From Vicinamibacteraceae bacterium (GTDB taxonomy: Bacteria; Planctomycetota; Phycisphaerae; Phycisphaerales; UBA5793), in contig WYBR01000095.1 in assembly GCA_011525805.1 (NCBI GenBank), positions 1 through 55,911 of the forward strand: DNA of 55,911 nt. The letters run 5' to 3'. The notes beneath the pieces are model-generated. The model worked only from the letters and a program-made list of their open reading frames with translations. It had not been told where the DNA came from and did no database searches. Each line of letters begins with the position of its first letter. Within the stretch, counting starts at the first letter, position 1. A program made the position numbers and the translations under genes. Of the stretch, positions 34,719 through 43,291 are shown in pieces.

Positions 34719-35836
34719 TGACGATCATCGACCGCTACATCCTCCGCCAGTTCCTGATGAACTTCATCCTGCTGTTCATGCTGCTGTTCATCTTCACCTG
34801 CATGATCGACCTGTTTCTGAACGTCGATCGCTTTATTGAGGCGGTGGAGGCGACGATCCCGGCGGAGGGGCTCGGCCGCCTCGCGCGGGCGCGGGCGACG
34901 ACGTGGATGGTCTTCGACTTTTACTGGCCGCGCCTCTTCCAGTTCTACTCCTTCCTCCTCGGGATCATCAGCATCGGGGCGGTCGGCTTCACGCTCGTGC
35001 AGATGCACCGCCACCGGGAGATGACGGCGGTGCTGGCGGCGGGAGTCAGCCTGCACCGCATCGCCATGCCCCTCATCCTCGCCATCGTCGGGCTCAACCT
35101 GCTGCAACTGCTCAACCGCGAAGTCGTCCTGCCGAGGCTCGCGCCGCTCCTGCTGCGCAACCACGGGGAGATCGGGCGCACGGCGGTCGAGGGCTTTCGC
35201 GTGAACATGGCCGGGGACGGGCCGCAGCGCGTTCTGCTGGCGAAGTGGTTCTCGCCGGCGGAAGGGCGGCTCGACCGGCCCTTTATCTGGGAGTACGACG
35301 GCAGCGACGAACTGGCGCGCATCATCACCGCCGAGAGCGCGACATGGCGCGGCGACGGCTGGGCCCTGAACGAAGGCCGCGCGACGCGCCTGAGCCGCGA
35401 AGACCTCACCACCGCCCCACCCCCCGAGCCGATCGACTTCATCGCTTCGCAACTCGACCCGAACGGCCTGCTGATGCGCCGCCACCTCGAATTCCGCCAG
35501 ATGCTCAGCCTGCGCCAGATCGGCGATCTCGTCGAGCGCGAGAGCACGGGCGGCATCGAGGACCTCATCCGCATGCGCTTTGGCCGCTTTTCGCAGGTCC
35601 TCATCAACATCCTCTCCCTGCTCATCACGCTGCCGTTCTTTCTCATCCGCGAGCCGAAGAATCTTCTGGTCCAGGCAGTGAACTGCTCGGCGGTAGGGCT
35701 GACGGCGCAGATCGGAGGCGCCGTGGGGGTGACGATCGGCATTCCCATCATCGCCCCGGCGGCTTCGGTCTTCTTCATCCCACTGCTCATCCTCCTGCCG
35801 CTGGCGGTGTGGCGGATGATCGGCGTGGAAACGTGA
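34718..35836 (+). CDS. LptF/LptG-family permease, second subunit
   Basis: Product of 372 residues, usual length. ATG 34718 overlaps the previous stop. It starts IIDRYILRQFLMNFILLFMLLF, typical of LptG, and ends with three hydrophobic segments after FRQMLSLRQIGDLVERES. Together with the upstream gene it should form the membrane heterodimer of an Lpt-type exporter. The ATPase LptB is not in the window. Presence of both subunits implies an outer membrane with lipopolysaccharide or a similar lipid. Confidence 0.88.
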   Translation: MTIIDRYILRQFLMNFILLFMLLFIFTCMIDLFLNVDRFIEAVEATIPAEGLGRLARARATTWMVFDFYWPRLFQFYSFLLGIISIGAVGFTLVQMHRHREMTAVLAAGVSLHRIAMPLILAIVGLNLLQLLNREVVLPRLAPLLLRNHGEIGRTAVEGFRVNMAGDGPQRVLLAKWFSPAEGRLDRPFIWEYDGSDELARIITAESATWRGDGWALNEGRATRLSREDLTTAPPPEPIDFIASQLDPNGLLMRRHLEFRQMLSLRQIGDLVERESTGGIEDLIRMRFGRFSQVLINILSLLITLPFFLIREPKNLLVQAVNCSAVGLTAQIGGAVGVTIGIPIIAPAASVFFIPLLILLPLAVWRMIGVET

Positions 35837-35883
35837 TTCGCCGAATCGCAGCCTCGCCGAATCGCTCACGGGCGCTCCGAGTG

Positions 35884-35898
35884 CGCTTGCGTCTTCGC
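35884..35898 (-). repeat. Repeat R2, inverted copy (15 of 16 bases)
   Basis: CGCTTGCGTCTTCGC lies between the permease and methyltransferase genes. It is the reverse complement of the first 15 bases of GCGAAGACGCAAGCGG. Confidence 0.65.
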
Positions 35899-35936
35899 CT
35901 CGCCCTCGCCGCGGCGCATGAAACCTACGATCGCCC

Positions 35937-36566
35937 GTGAGCGACGACTACCTCGACCCTTACCGTGAGGCGGTGGACCGCTTCGGCGCCACCTTCGACG
36001 CGACGCTGTGGAACAGCCGCGAGTTCCAGCGCCTCCGCTTCGAGGTGCTGCGCGGCATGGTCGATCTCAACGGGCTGACGCTCCTCGACGCGGGCTGCGG
36101 GTTGGGCGACCTGTGCGAGCACCTGCGCGAGCGCAACGTTCAACTCGCGCGGTACGTGGGGGTGGACGGCGTGCCGGAGATCGTGGAGGCGGCGAAGCGG
36201 CGGCAACTGCCACACGCGGAGTTTCACTGCCGCGACTTCGTCGCCGACGCCGAAGCGCTCCGCCTCGGCCGGCCTGATGTCATCTTCTTCTCCGGATCGC
36301 TCAATACGCTGCCGGAGGAGACGGCGCGGCTCGCGGCGCAGCGCGCGTGGGAGGCGGCGGGGCGCGGCATCGCCTTCAACTTTCTCTCCGACCGGCCCTC
36401 GGCCCCCTGGCGCGCGCGCGACACTGGTCCGGCGAGCCGCTTCAACACCCTCGACTGGCTCGACTGGGCGCTGGGCGTGACCAGCCTCGTGCGCTTCCGC
36501 CAGGATTACCTCGCCGGGCACGACGCCACGATTGCGATGCTGCGCCCGCCGACCGCGGAGCGGTGA
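35937..36566 (+). CDS. Class I SAM-dependent methyltransferase
   Basis: Product of 209 residues from GTG 35937, with TACGAT (35926-35931) ending 5 bases upstream. SAM-binding motif I LLDAGCGLGDLCEHL and motif II acidic strand YVGVDGVPEIVEAA are clear. It continues with FHCRDFVADAEAL and DVIFFSGSLNTLPEE. Substrate unknown. It is 61 bases before recO with its own promoter-like box, so operon membership is uncertain. Confidence 0.85.
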   Translation: MSDDYLDPYREAVDRFGATFDATLWNSREFQRLRFEVLRGMVDLNGLTLLDAGCGLGDLCEHLRERNVQLARYVGVDGVPEIVEAAKRRQLPHAEFHCRDFVADAEALRLGRPDVIFFSGSLNTLPEETARLAAQRAWEAAGRGIAFNFLSDRPSAPWRARDTGPASRFNTLDWLDWALGVTSLVRFRQDYLAGHDATIAMLRPPTAER

Positions 36567-36627
36567 TCGCACCGGCGCGCGGGCGCCGCCGCGATCGAAG
36601 TGTTCCGCGGCCGCCTACTGTCAGCCG

Positions 36628-37416
36628 ATGCCCAAGGAGCGCGACGAGGCGGTGTGCATTCGCCGCTGGGACTTCTCCGAGACCAGCCAGACGGTCGCGC
36701 TCTTTACGCGACGCCACGGGCTGGTCCGCGGCCTGGCCAAGGGCGCCAAGCGCGAGCGGGGGCAGTTCGGCGGTGGCATCGAACTTCTCACGCGCGGTGA
36801 AGTGCTCTTCCTGGTCCGCAAGGGCCGCGACCTCGCGGCCATCACCGACTGGAGCCTGCTGGAGATTTTCCCGCACCTGTCGCGCTCCCTCGCGGCGCAC
36901 CGGGCGGGGCTGTACTTCGCCGATCTCGTGGCGCATCTCGTGCACGAGGAGGATCCGCATGAGCGCCTCTACGAAGTGCTCGTCGAGTCCCTGCGCGCCT
37001 TGAGCGACGAGGGCGAGGCGGCGCGCACGGTGCTCGCGTTTCAATGGATGGCGCTCGTCGAGGCGGGCTACCGGCCGATTCTCGATCGCGATGCGCGGAC
37101 GGGCGAAGCGCTCGACCTGTCGGACGGGGCCGCGGCCTTCAGCGCCGCGGAGGGAGGGACGGTGAACGCCGCCCGCGCCGCGGAAGCGTGGCGCGTGCGC
37201 AGCGAGACGATTGCGCTGCTGCGCCGCCTCGATCGCGCCGACGCGGAAGGAGCGCCGGCGGCGGGCGGTTTCGCCGCGAAGGCGATCGCAGCGGGTGATG
37301 ACGTCCTCGGCCGCGCCAATCGCCTGCTCGGCGCGTACATCCGCCACATCCTCGATCGCGATCTTCCCACGATGCGGCAGGTGCTGGGCGAGGTCGCGCC
37401 GGCGCGAAAGCGGTGA
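36628..37416 (+). CDS. recO: DNA repair protein RecO
   Basis: Product of 262 residues from ATG 36628; TACTGT (36616-36621) ends 6 bases upstream. The N-terminal OB-fold part reads CIRRWDFSETSQTVALFTRRHG followed by VRGLAKGAKRERGQFGGGIELLT, close to RecO consensus. A helical middle and C-terminal region follow (YFADLVAHLVHEEDPHERLY, then a YIRHILDRDLPTMR end). RecO loads RecA with RecR by displacing SSB in recombinational repair. The Zn-finger cysteines of many RecO proteins are not visible. Confidence 0.85.
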   Translation: MPKERDEAVCIRRWDFSETSQTVALFTRRHGLVRGLAKGAKRERGQFGGGIELLTRGEVLFLVRKGRDLAAITDWSLLEIFPHLSRSLAAHRAGLYFADLVAHLVHEEDPHERLYEVLVESLRALSDEGEAARTVLAFQWMALVEAGYRPILDRDARTGEALDLSDGAAAFSAAEGGTVNAARAAEAWRVRSETIALLRRLDRADAEGAPAAGGFAAKAIAAGDDVLGRANRLLGAYIRHILDRDLPTMRQVLGEVAPARKR

Positions 37417-37751
37417 TGTCAAGAGGGGGGAACCAGGCGGAACAGCGAAGATGATCGAGGCGCCAACCGTCCAATAACGGTGCACTCGGCACGCTTTGCA
37501 CGTCCCATTTCGACGAAATCAAGGGTTTTTCACGATTCCGGTTGTGCGATCACGGAATTCGAGGTACAGTGATAGCCTCATTGTCGCCTTTTGGAGGCGG
37601 CGTGGCGCGCGTTTCGGGGGCGGTTGCGCGGCGAGTGGCTTCTCTTGAACCTCATCCCCGGTGCGGGGCCACAACGTGGCGTGCTGTCCCATTCAAGAAA
37701 CGGTTTCTTGAGTTTCCAGTCGACGGGAAATTTTTCGGAGGAGAAGAAGTG
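37417..37751. other. Gene-free, comparatively AT-rich upstream region with perfect palindrome
   Basis: No gene seen. TCAAGAAAC (37693-37701) and GTTTCTTGA (37703-37711) form a perfect 9-bp dyad ~40 bases before the start codon at 37752. The region 37480-37600 has A/T runs (AAGGGTTTTTCACGATT) unlike the surroundings and includes TACAGT and TGATAG near 37565-37575 as possible -10 boxes. Confidence 0.55.
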
Positions 37752-38381
37752 ATGAAAAAGGCCTTACTTGCAGGAGCGGCCGTGCTCGCGATGAGCGGTG
37801 CGGCCCTGGGCGATGTGTGGAACGAAGTCGGCGACGCCGGCGAGCTGCTCAACACCGCCCAGATCACCATCGGCACCGGCAGCCTCGATGCGATCAACGG
37901 CGATCATGGCACGAGCGACGTGGACCTCTATTGCATCCGCATCCTCGATCCAGGTCGCTTCATCGCCACGACGACCGGCGGCACTTCGTTCGACACGCAG
38001 TTGTTCCTCTTCGGCGCCGACGGGCGCGGCGTGTCGCACAACGACGACAACCCGAACGGCGGCCTTCAGTCGCGCCTTACGGGCCAGTTCGTCCAGGCCC
38101 CGGGCATCTACTACCTCGCCATCTCGCGCTACAACCGCGACCCGGTCGATGGCGCCGGCGCGCTGATCTGGGCGAACAGCCCCTTCAACGTCGAGCGCGC
38201 TCCGGACGGCCCCGGCGCCGCCAACCCCCTCGCCGGCTGGGTGAACAGCAACACCGCGGGCGGCGCGTACACCATCTTCCTCGAAGGTGCGGGTTTCTGC
38301 GAAGTTCCCGCCCCCGGCGCTCTGGCCCTCCTGGGCCTCGGCGGCCTGACCCTTGCGGGTCGTCGCCGTCGCCGGGCGTGA
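37752..38381 (+). CDS. Exported PEP-CTERM-like (planctomycete variant) protein
   Basis: Product of 209 residues from ATG 37752, with GGAGGAG ~10 bases upstream. Signal peptide 1-20 (MKKALLAGAAVLAMSGAALG). The central domain resembles pre-peptidase C-terminal/DVUA0089-type beta domains (DVDLYCIRILDPGRF, FDTQLFLFGADGRGV, IYYLAISRYNRDP). The C-terminus has the tripartite sorting signal: VPAPGALALLGLGGLTLAG followed by RRRRRA, the variant common in planctomycetes. It is likely cleaved by an exosortase-type enzyme and exported to the surface or matrix. No exosortase gene is nearby. Confidence 0.9.
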   Translation: MKKALLAGAAVLAMSGAALGDVWNEVGDAGELLNTAQITIGTGSLDAINGDHGTSDVDLYCIRILDPGRFIATTTGGTSFDTQLFLFGADGRGVSHNDDNPNGGLQSRLTGQFVQAPGIYYLAISRYNRDPVDGAGALIWANSPFNVERAPDGPGAANPLAGWVNSNTAGGAYTIFLEGAGFCEVPAPGALALLGLGGLTLAGRRRRRA

Positions 38382-38440
38382 GAAGGACTCACACGCCAAG
38401 CGCAGCCTGAGGCTGCGAGCCTTCGTGCACGACAACGCCA

Positions 38441-38480
38441 ACCGCCCGATCCCCCGTGGCTCGGGCGGTTGTCCTTTTCT
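38441..38480 (+). terminator. Intrinsic terminator after the PEP-CTERM-like gene
   Basis: ACCGCCCGA (38441-38449) pairs with TCGGGCGGT (38461-38469) and is followed by a T-rich tract TGTCCTTTTCT. A smaller hairpin CGCAGCC-TGA-GGCTGCG lies at 38401-38417. The convergent gene ends at 38508. Confidence 0.8.
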
Positions 38481-38507
38481 CCGTCGAGCGGAAGGCGGCT
38501 CGCGGCG

Positions 38508-39698
38508 CTACTTCTTCGCCCGCAGGCGATCCGAGCGTTCGGCGTCGCGCGTTTCCTTGGCCTGGTAGAGGCGCTGCGTCCCTTCTTCCATCTCGAGGTG
38601 GCCCACGGAGGTGTAGTAGGTGTGGCCGCGCTGCATGTTCCAGTGTTCGGCCCTGAGTCCGAGGTCGCCCATGTCCGGCGCGACCTGCTTGATGGAGATG
38701 CACTGCGACGTCGGCCGGCGGACGAAGCCCTGACCGGACATGGCGCGGCCCAGCGGCGTCTCGAGTTGCGACCACGCCGCGACCTGGTCGCACTTGAGCC
38801 GCGTCGACTCGTGCAGCGTGAAGTCCAGCAGCAGATCGACGACGTCCTGGCGCCCCGGCACGGTCCACAGGACATCGACGTAGCAGACGCGCACGTCCAG
38901 TTGCGTGACATTGAGCACGAGGTAGCCGACGACTTCGCCGCCCTCGCGGTAGGCGAAGCAGCGGAAGGGCACGGCCTTGTCGGTGAGGAACTTGTAGTTG
39001 AGCCAGTCCGGCTCGCCCCAGCCGAAGATGCGCCCGTTCTCGCCCGGAGCCTTCGCCTGTGACCAGAAGCGCGTGAACTCGGGGCCGAACTCGGTGATGG
39101 GCGAGACGTCGCCGCTCATCGAGCCGGGCACCTTCCACGAGCGCGTCAGCGGGCCGGGGAGAATGGAAGCGAGCGCGGCGGACTTCGTCGCCTTGCTCAC
39201 CATGCCGCGCAGCGAGACCATCTTGACGAGTTTGAGGTCTTCCCAGACGACGGTGTACTTCATGCGCTTGGTGACCAGCGCGCGGAGGTGGGGAGTGGTG
39301 ATGCTGTAGGTCAGTTTCATCGGCGGCCGGCCGAAGGCCTTCTCGACCTCGTCGGTCATGGCGCGCAGGAGGGCGAGGCTGCGGCAGTCTTCGCGGATCG
39401 CGGTGTCCTGGTGCTGGTAGATGAGGGAGAGTTCGCCGTCGATCGCGAAGGGGACGGGGTTGGCGCCGATGAAGGCGACGAGTTGCCCCTCGTGCAGCGC
39501 GACCATGAAGCCCAAGGCCGTTCCGTACGGCCCGCCGAAGAACTTCCACTCGAGGTAGGACGCCTCGACGTTGCGGCCGAGGCACTCCTTGAGAAGGCGC
39601 GGCAACTGGGCCACGTCCTGGCGCGTGAAGGGCCGAATCTCGAGATCCTTGACCCCGAGCCGTCCGACGGCGCTGCTCTCGCTGGATTCGATGGACAC
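38508..39698 (-). CDS. GNAT-family acyltransferase-like protein
   Basis: Product of 396 residues from GTG 39698 with GGAGGAG 5 bases upstream. The N-terminal half carries a GNAT-like pattern (LEIRPFTRQDVAQLPRLLKE, then GFMVALHEGQLVAFIGANPV and REDCRSLALLRAMTDEVEK). The C-terminal half repeats a similar fold (FAYREGGEVVGYLVLNVTQ, VVDLLLDFTLHES). Double-GNAT proteins of this type occur in polysaccharide gene clusters. It probably transfers an acyl group from acyl-CoA; substrate unknown. The 297-base gap to the divergent ketosynthase gene holds no further gene. Confidence 0.7.
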   Translation of the reverse strand: MSIESSESSAVGRLGVKDLEIRPFTRQDVAQLPRLLKECLGRNVEASYLEWKFFGGPYGTALGFMVALHEGQLVAFIGANPVPFAIDGELSLIYQHQDTAIREDCRSLALLRAMTDEVEKAFGRPPMKLTYSITTPHLRALVTKRMKYTVVWEDLKLVKMVSLRGMVSKATKSAALASILPGPLTRSWKVPGSMSGDVSPITEFGPEFTRFWSQAKAPGENGRIFGWGEPDWLNYKFLTDKAVPFRCFAYREGGEVVGYLVLNVTQLDVRVCYVDVLWTVPGRQDVVDLLLDFTLHESTRLKCDQVAAWSQLETPLGRAMSGQGFVRRPTSQCISIKQVAPDMGDLGLRAEHWNMQRGHTYYTSVGHLEMEEGTQRLYQAKETRDAERSDRLRAKK

Positions 39699-39995
39699 GC
39701 TGCTCCTCCCGTGCGGCCCTGTGGCGGATGGGGCGCCATCCCGCGCCGACGGCGACTCCCGACCAGATCATATCGGCCGCGCCGACCGAACCTCGGCGGA
39801 GGAGCGCCTTGAATCGATCGGCAACCAACGGCGAGAGGATTTCTGCGTATAGTTCGACCTCCCGGCGTGATTCGGGCCGGAGAGCGCGCACGGGGCGTCG
39901 ATCCACCGACCAGTCTGGCCGATAATGACGATCGCAGGCGCTCGGCTTGGGGATTCCTGCGGCTGGTTTGCCGAGTCTGACTGGAGAGTGCGCTG

Positions 39996-41333
39996 GTGAC
40001 GGGCGGGAACACTCATCGCAACCGCGTCGTCGTGACGGGCCTGGGCGCCGTCTGCTGCCTCGGCCCGGGCGCCGAGGAGATGTGGCAGGGGCTTCTGGAA
40101 GGGCGGTCGGGCATCCGCAAGATCGCCGCCCCGGACTGCCAGGGCTTCGAGATCACCATCGCGGGGGAAATCCAGAACTTCGACCCGCTGGCTCGGCTGG
40201 GGCCGCAGTGGGCCTACATCGGCGACCGCTTCAGCCAACTCGGACTCGCCGCCGCGCTCGAGGCGATCGAAAGCGCCGGGCTGGACGCGTCGCGCGGCGA
40301 TCTGCGCGAGGCCGGGGTCGTGCTCGCCAACGCGCACAACAACGGCGGGCGCGACGCCTGGTCCGGCCATGCACTGTTCACCTACGAGATGGGGCCGTGG
40401 TGGCCCGACCGCTTCCTCGATCTCTTCCACACGGTGCTCAACGGCTACAACACGCGCTACGCGCCGCATCCCGTCGAGCAGGACATCGTCTACCGCCAGA
40501 GCAGCGACTTTCCGACGCACCTCGTGGCGCGATACCTCCAGACCACCGGGCCGCTCTTCACCGTCAGCAGCGCCTGCGTAAGCGGGGCGAAGACCGTCGA
40601 GCGGGCGGTGCGCTGGCTGCGGCGCGGGCAATGCGAGGTCGCGCTCGCGGGCGGGGCCGAGTCGGTCGTCGATCCGTGGGGCATCTGGTTCCTCAACGCG
40701 ATGAAGGCGCTCACGAACTTCAGCCAGGATCCCGAGCACGCCAGCCGTCCCTTTGACCGCGACCGCACGGGCTTCGTCCTCTCCGAAGGCGCGGGCGTGC
40801 TCGTGCTCGAAACACTCGATCACGCCAGGCGGCGCGGCGCGCCGATTCTCGCCGAGGTCGTCGGCGTGGGCGGGTCGGCGAACGCCAACAGCCTCTACGC
40901 GCCCGAGCCGGTCGGCGACGGCGTCGCCGGCGCCATGCGCGCCGCGCTTCACGACGCCAACCTGGAGCCCGAGAAGATCGACGCCGTTTTCGCGCACGCG
41001 ACCGCGACGGGCATCGGCGACCCCGCCGAGGCGGACGGCATCCGCATCACCCTCGGCGATCACGCGCCGAGCGTGGCGATCACGGCGACGAAGTCGATGA
41101 TCGGGCACGCCATCGCTGCCGCCGGCGCGCTCGGCGCCATCCAATGCGTGCAGGCGATCCGCGACGGCCTGATCCCGCCGATCAAGAACCTCGACGTCAT
41201 CGATGAGGCGTGCGCCGGGCTGCACTATGTCCGCGGACAGGCCGAGGCGCGGCGCGTGGACTACGTGCTCAACAACGCCTTCGGCTTCGGCGGGGCGAAC
41301 GGCTCGAACATTTTCAAGCGATTCACGGGCTGA
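39996..41333 (+). CDS. 3-oxoacyl-ACP synthase, FabF type
   Basis: Product of 445 residues from GTG 39996 (GGAGAG ~11 bases upstream). Thiolase-fold condensing enzyme with active-site C194 in SSACVSGA, H334 in FAHATATG (usual Gly replaced by Ala) and K366/H371 in TKSMIGH, followed by LNNAFGFGGANGS. It condenses malonyl-ACP with an acyl chain. Compared with FabF there is an extra, Trp/Tyr-rich segment of ~30 residues before the nucleophile (~120-175). Standing alone, without acpP or fabD, it may serve a special lipid pathway rather than the main cycle. Confidence 0.88.
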   Translation: MTGGNTHRNRVVVTGLGAVCCLGPGAEEMWQGLLEGRSGIRKIAAPDCQGFEITIAGEIQNFDPLARLGPQWAYIGDRFSQLGLAAALEAIESAGLDASRGDLREAGVVLANAHNNGGRDAWSGHALFTYEMGPWWPDRFLDLFHTVLNGYNTRYAPHPVEQDIVYRQSSDFPTHLVARYLQTTGPLFTVSSACVSGAKTVERAVRWLRRGQCEVALAGGAESVVDPWGIWFLNAMKALTNFSQDPEHASRPFDRDRTGFVLSEGAGVLVLETLDHARRRGAPILAEVVGVGGSANANSLYAPEPVGDGVAGAMRAALHDANLEPEKIDAVFAHATATGIGDPAEADGIRITLGDHAPSVAITATKSMIGHAIAAAGALGAIQCVQAIRDGLIPPIKNLDVIDEACAGLHYVRGQAEARRVDYVLNNAFGFGGANGSNIFKRFTG

Positions 41334-41453
41334 GTGCAATTCGGCTGGGCCGTGCCGGATCGGCCGCAATACCCTCTTTCACGGGGCGTTGAACCGGTAC
41401 AACCCGCGTGGCCGCGTGAGGGGATTGGCGGCCGACGCCGTGGAGGCAAGATC

Positions 41454-42503
41454 ATGCGCCGAACTCTTATCACCGTCGTGCTGACGGGCCTGGTGGGGAC
41501 GCCGGCACTCGCCGCTGCGGGTGCGCCGCCGAGCGCGGCCGATCGCCGGACGGCCGCCCCGCCGGAGGCCGCGCCGCTCAGCGGGCCGCGCGTGCGCCTG
41601 ACCGAGGCGCCCGGAGTGTACATGTCGTTCGGCGGCGAGGGCGGGCCGCGCATGGTCCGCGCCAACCTGCGCCTCTACGCCGGCATCCTGCGGCAGATGG
41701 ACCTCACGGAGGAGCAGCGGTGGCAGGCGGACCTCATCGGCGCGGAGTACGCCCAGGCGATGCGCGAGTTTCAGGAGACGCGGGGCCCCGAGCAGCGCCG
41801 CCTGCAGCAGCGCCTGGCGCGGCTTCAGGGAGCGACCCGGCCGGAGCAGAGCGATGCCGCGCCGACCGTTCGCCCGCGCCGCGACGCCGTCGAGAATGAC
41901 CAGTCCAACGAGCGCGCAGCGCCGAGGCGGACGAACGATCAGCCGCCGCTGGGCGCGAGGGACGCCGGTCCCCCGCCGCGCCGCGGGCGCGATGCGGATT
42001 TGCCGGCCCGGGAGGCGCCGATGCCGCCCGAGGCCGAGGCGGCGATGGGCAGCGCCGAGGCGATCATGGCCCGCCTCGCGGAGATCCGCCGCGCCGTTCC
42101 GCCGCAGGAGCCGTACATGCTGCGCCTGCACGATCTGCTCTCTGAGGAGCAGAAGGCGGAGTTCGAGCAGCGTCTCACCGAGCATCTTCGGGAGCAGGCC
42201 GAAATGCGGATGCAGCAGCGACTCGCCGCCGCCGGCCGCGAGTCGCCGCCCGAAGGCGAGGCCGGCGAGATGATGCCGGGCATGGTCCGCGCTGAGGAGG
42301 GACGCATCGAGATCGACGAGTCGCAACTCGCGCCGCCGATGCGCGAGCGCCTGCGCCGCCTGCGCGAGGAGCGCCGGCGCCTGCTCGAAGACCGCGACCG
42401 CGCCAACCCCCGGCCGCCGTCGCACGAGGAGATCGAGTTCGAAGACGAACCGCCCGCTCCGCGCCCGGCCGAAGTCGAACGATCCGGCGGGGACGAAGGC
42501 TGA
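41454..42503 (+). CDS. Secreted charged helical protein of unknown function
   Basis: Product of 349 residues from ATG 41454 with GGAGG 7 bases upstream. Signal peptide 1-~22. Residues ~60-125 and 190-250 are helical, rich in Arg, Glu and Gln, with segments DLTEEQRWQADLIGAEY and LRLHDLLSEEQKAEFEQRL that resemble the LTxxQ pattern of CpxP/Spy-like periplasmic proteins. Between and after them are disordered Arg/Pro/Asp-rich stretches. The C-terminal helix is strongly charged. A periplasmic chaperone or sensor role is only a possibility. Confidence 0.65.
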   Translation: MRRTLITVVLTGLVGTPALAAAGAPPSAADRRTAAPPEAAPLSGPRVRLTEAPGVYMSFGGEGGPRMVRANLRLYAGILRQMDLTEEQRWQADLIGAEYAQAMREFQETRGPEQRRLQQRLARLQGATRPEQSDAAPTVRPRRDAVENDQSNERAAPRRTNDQPPLGARDAGPPPRRGRDADLPAREAPMPPEAEAAMGSAEAIMARLAEIRRAVPPQEPYMLRLHDLLSEEQKAEFEQRLTEHLREQAEMRMQQRLAAAGRESPPEGEAGEMMPGMVRAEEGRIEIDESQLAPPMRERLRRLREERRRLLEDRDRANPRPPSHEEIEFEDEPPAPRPAEVERSGGDEG

Positions 42504-42511
42504 AGCGGGAA

Positions 42512-42937
42512 TCATTCGCCCGCGGGCGCTTGGATGTCGTCGAGGACCATCTCGCGGTACCGGACGATGGCGCCCTGGCCTTCGGAGGCGGCGCCCTCTT
42601 CGCCGATCGGCTGCGTCACGACGACGTCGTAGAGGCGGATTCGCACCGCCTTGGTCGCTTCATCAACGGCGATGGTGGCTCGCTCGGCGTAGAGGAGCCC
42701 CTTCTTGCCGACGACGCGCACGTTGCGGAGTTCCTGGGCCTGCGCGTCGAAGGTCTCGGCGCTGAGTTGCGAGCCTTGCCGCTTCATTCCCTTGAGCAGC
42801 GATGCGACGACGTCGGCCTTGATTTCCGCAGCCGAGCGCGTCTCACCTCGCCCGCAGCCGGGCAGGCACAGCGACAGAGCCGCGACGATCGTCGCCGCCG
42901 CGACATTCCGCACGAAGCAGGATCGGATGATGCGCAT
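42512..42937 (-). CDS. Putative small lipoprotein
   Basis: Product of 141 residues. Signal sequence with lipobox LPGC, Cys ~28. The mature part starts with a helix (SAAEIKADVVASLLKGMK) and continues in beta strands (ELRNVRVVGKKGLLYAERA, then VRIRLYDVVVTQP). The pattern of alternating strands is reminiscent of LptC/OstA-type jellyroll proteins, and the window also encodes LptF/G homologues. The similarity is weak and not searched. It is convergent with the gene ending at 42503. Confidence 0.6.
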   Translation of the reverse strand: MRIIRSCFVRNVAAATIVAALSLCLPGCGRGETRSAAEIKADVVASLLKGMKRQGSQLSAETFDAQAQELRNVRVVGKKGLLYAERATIAVDEATKAVRIRLYDVVVTQPIGEEGAASEGQGAIVRYREMVLDDIQAPAGE

Positions 42938-43061
42938 GACGGTGGCCTCCGACGCGGCGCGGGGCGCCTCATCGCGTTCTATCGGCCGTTTGCGAGCCCG
43001 AGTTTGGCGAATCCGGCGAGCGGATCGTTCGAGGCCGGGCGACGGCGCGCGGCGGATCGAG

Positions 43062-43091
43062 TTGACGCGGGCGATGCACCGCGCTTATCGT
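43062..43091 (+). promoter_or_regulatory. Promoter of the rpiA leader RNA
   Basis: TTGACG (43062-43067), 18-bp spacer, TATCGT (43086-43091). Transcription is expected to start near 43098. Confidence 0.6.
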
Positions 43092-43097
43092 CATGGC

Positions 43098-43259
43098 ATG
43101 AACGCAGCGGTCGGCCATGTCGCTCCGGACGCCGATCGGAAAGCAATGATCATCAGGGCGCGGCCCGGTTCAGCGAGTGGTTTCATGCTCCGCACACTCG
43201 CCCCGGCCGTGCCTGAAACTAAGGGCGTGTGCGCCGCCGTCGATGGCGCACACGCTTTT
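43098..43259 (+). ncRNA. Candidate structured RNA or attenuator upstream of rpiA
   Basis: About 160 nt between a promoter and an intrinsic terminator, 33 bases before rpiA. Three further helices can be drawn: CGGTCGGC (43108-43115) with GCCGATCG (43131-43138); GGCGCGGCC (43157-43165) with GGCCGTGCC (43205-43213), one G-U pair; and, nested in it, GCGAGTG (43173-43179) with CACTCGC (43195-43201). A frame starting at 43098 runs through the terminator to 43295 and gives an unremarkable 65-residue translation, so RNA is preferred. It could be a cis attenuator for rpiA or an independent sRNA. No known riboswitch core was recognised. Confidence 0.5.
43225..43259 (+). terminator. Strong intrinsic terminator upstream of rpiA
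   Basis: GCGTGTGCGCC (43225-43235) pairs perfectly with GGCGCACACGC (43245-43255), followed by TTTT (43256-43259). Confidence 0.88.
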
Positions 43260-43291
43260 GCATTGGGCGCGGCGCGGCGCGCGAGGCGAGG

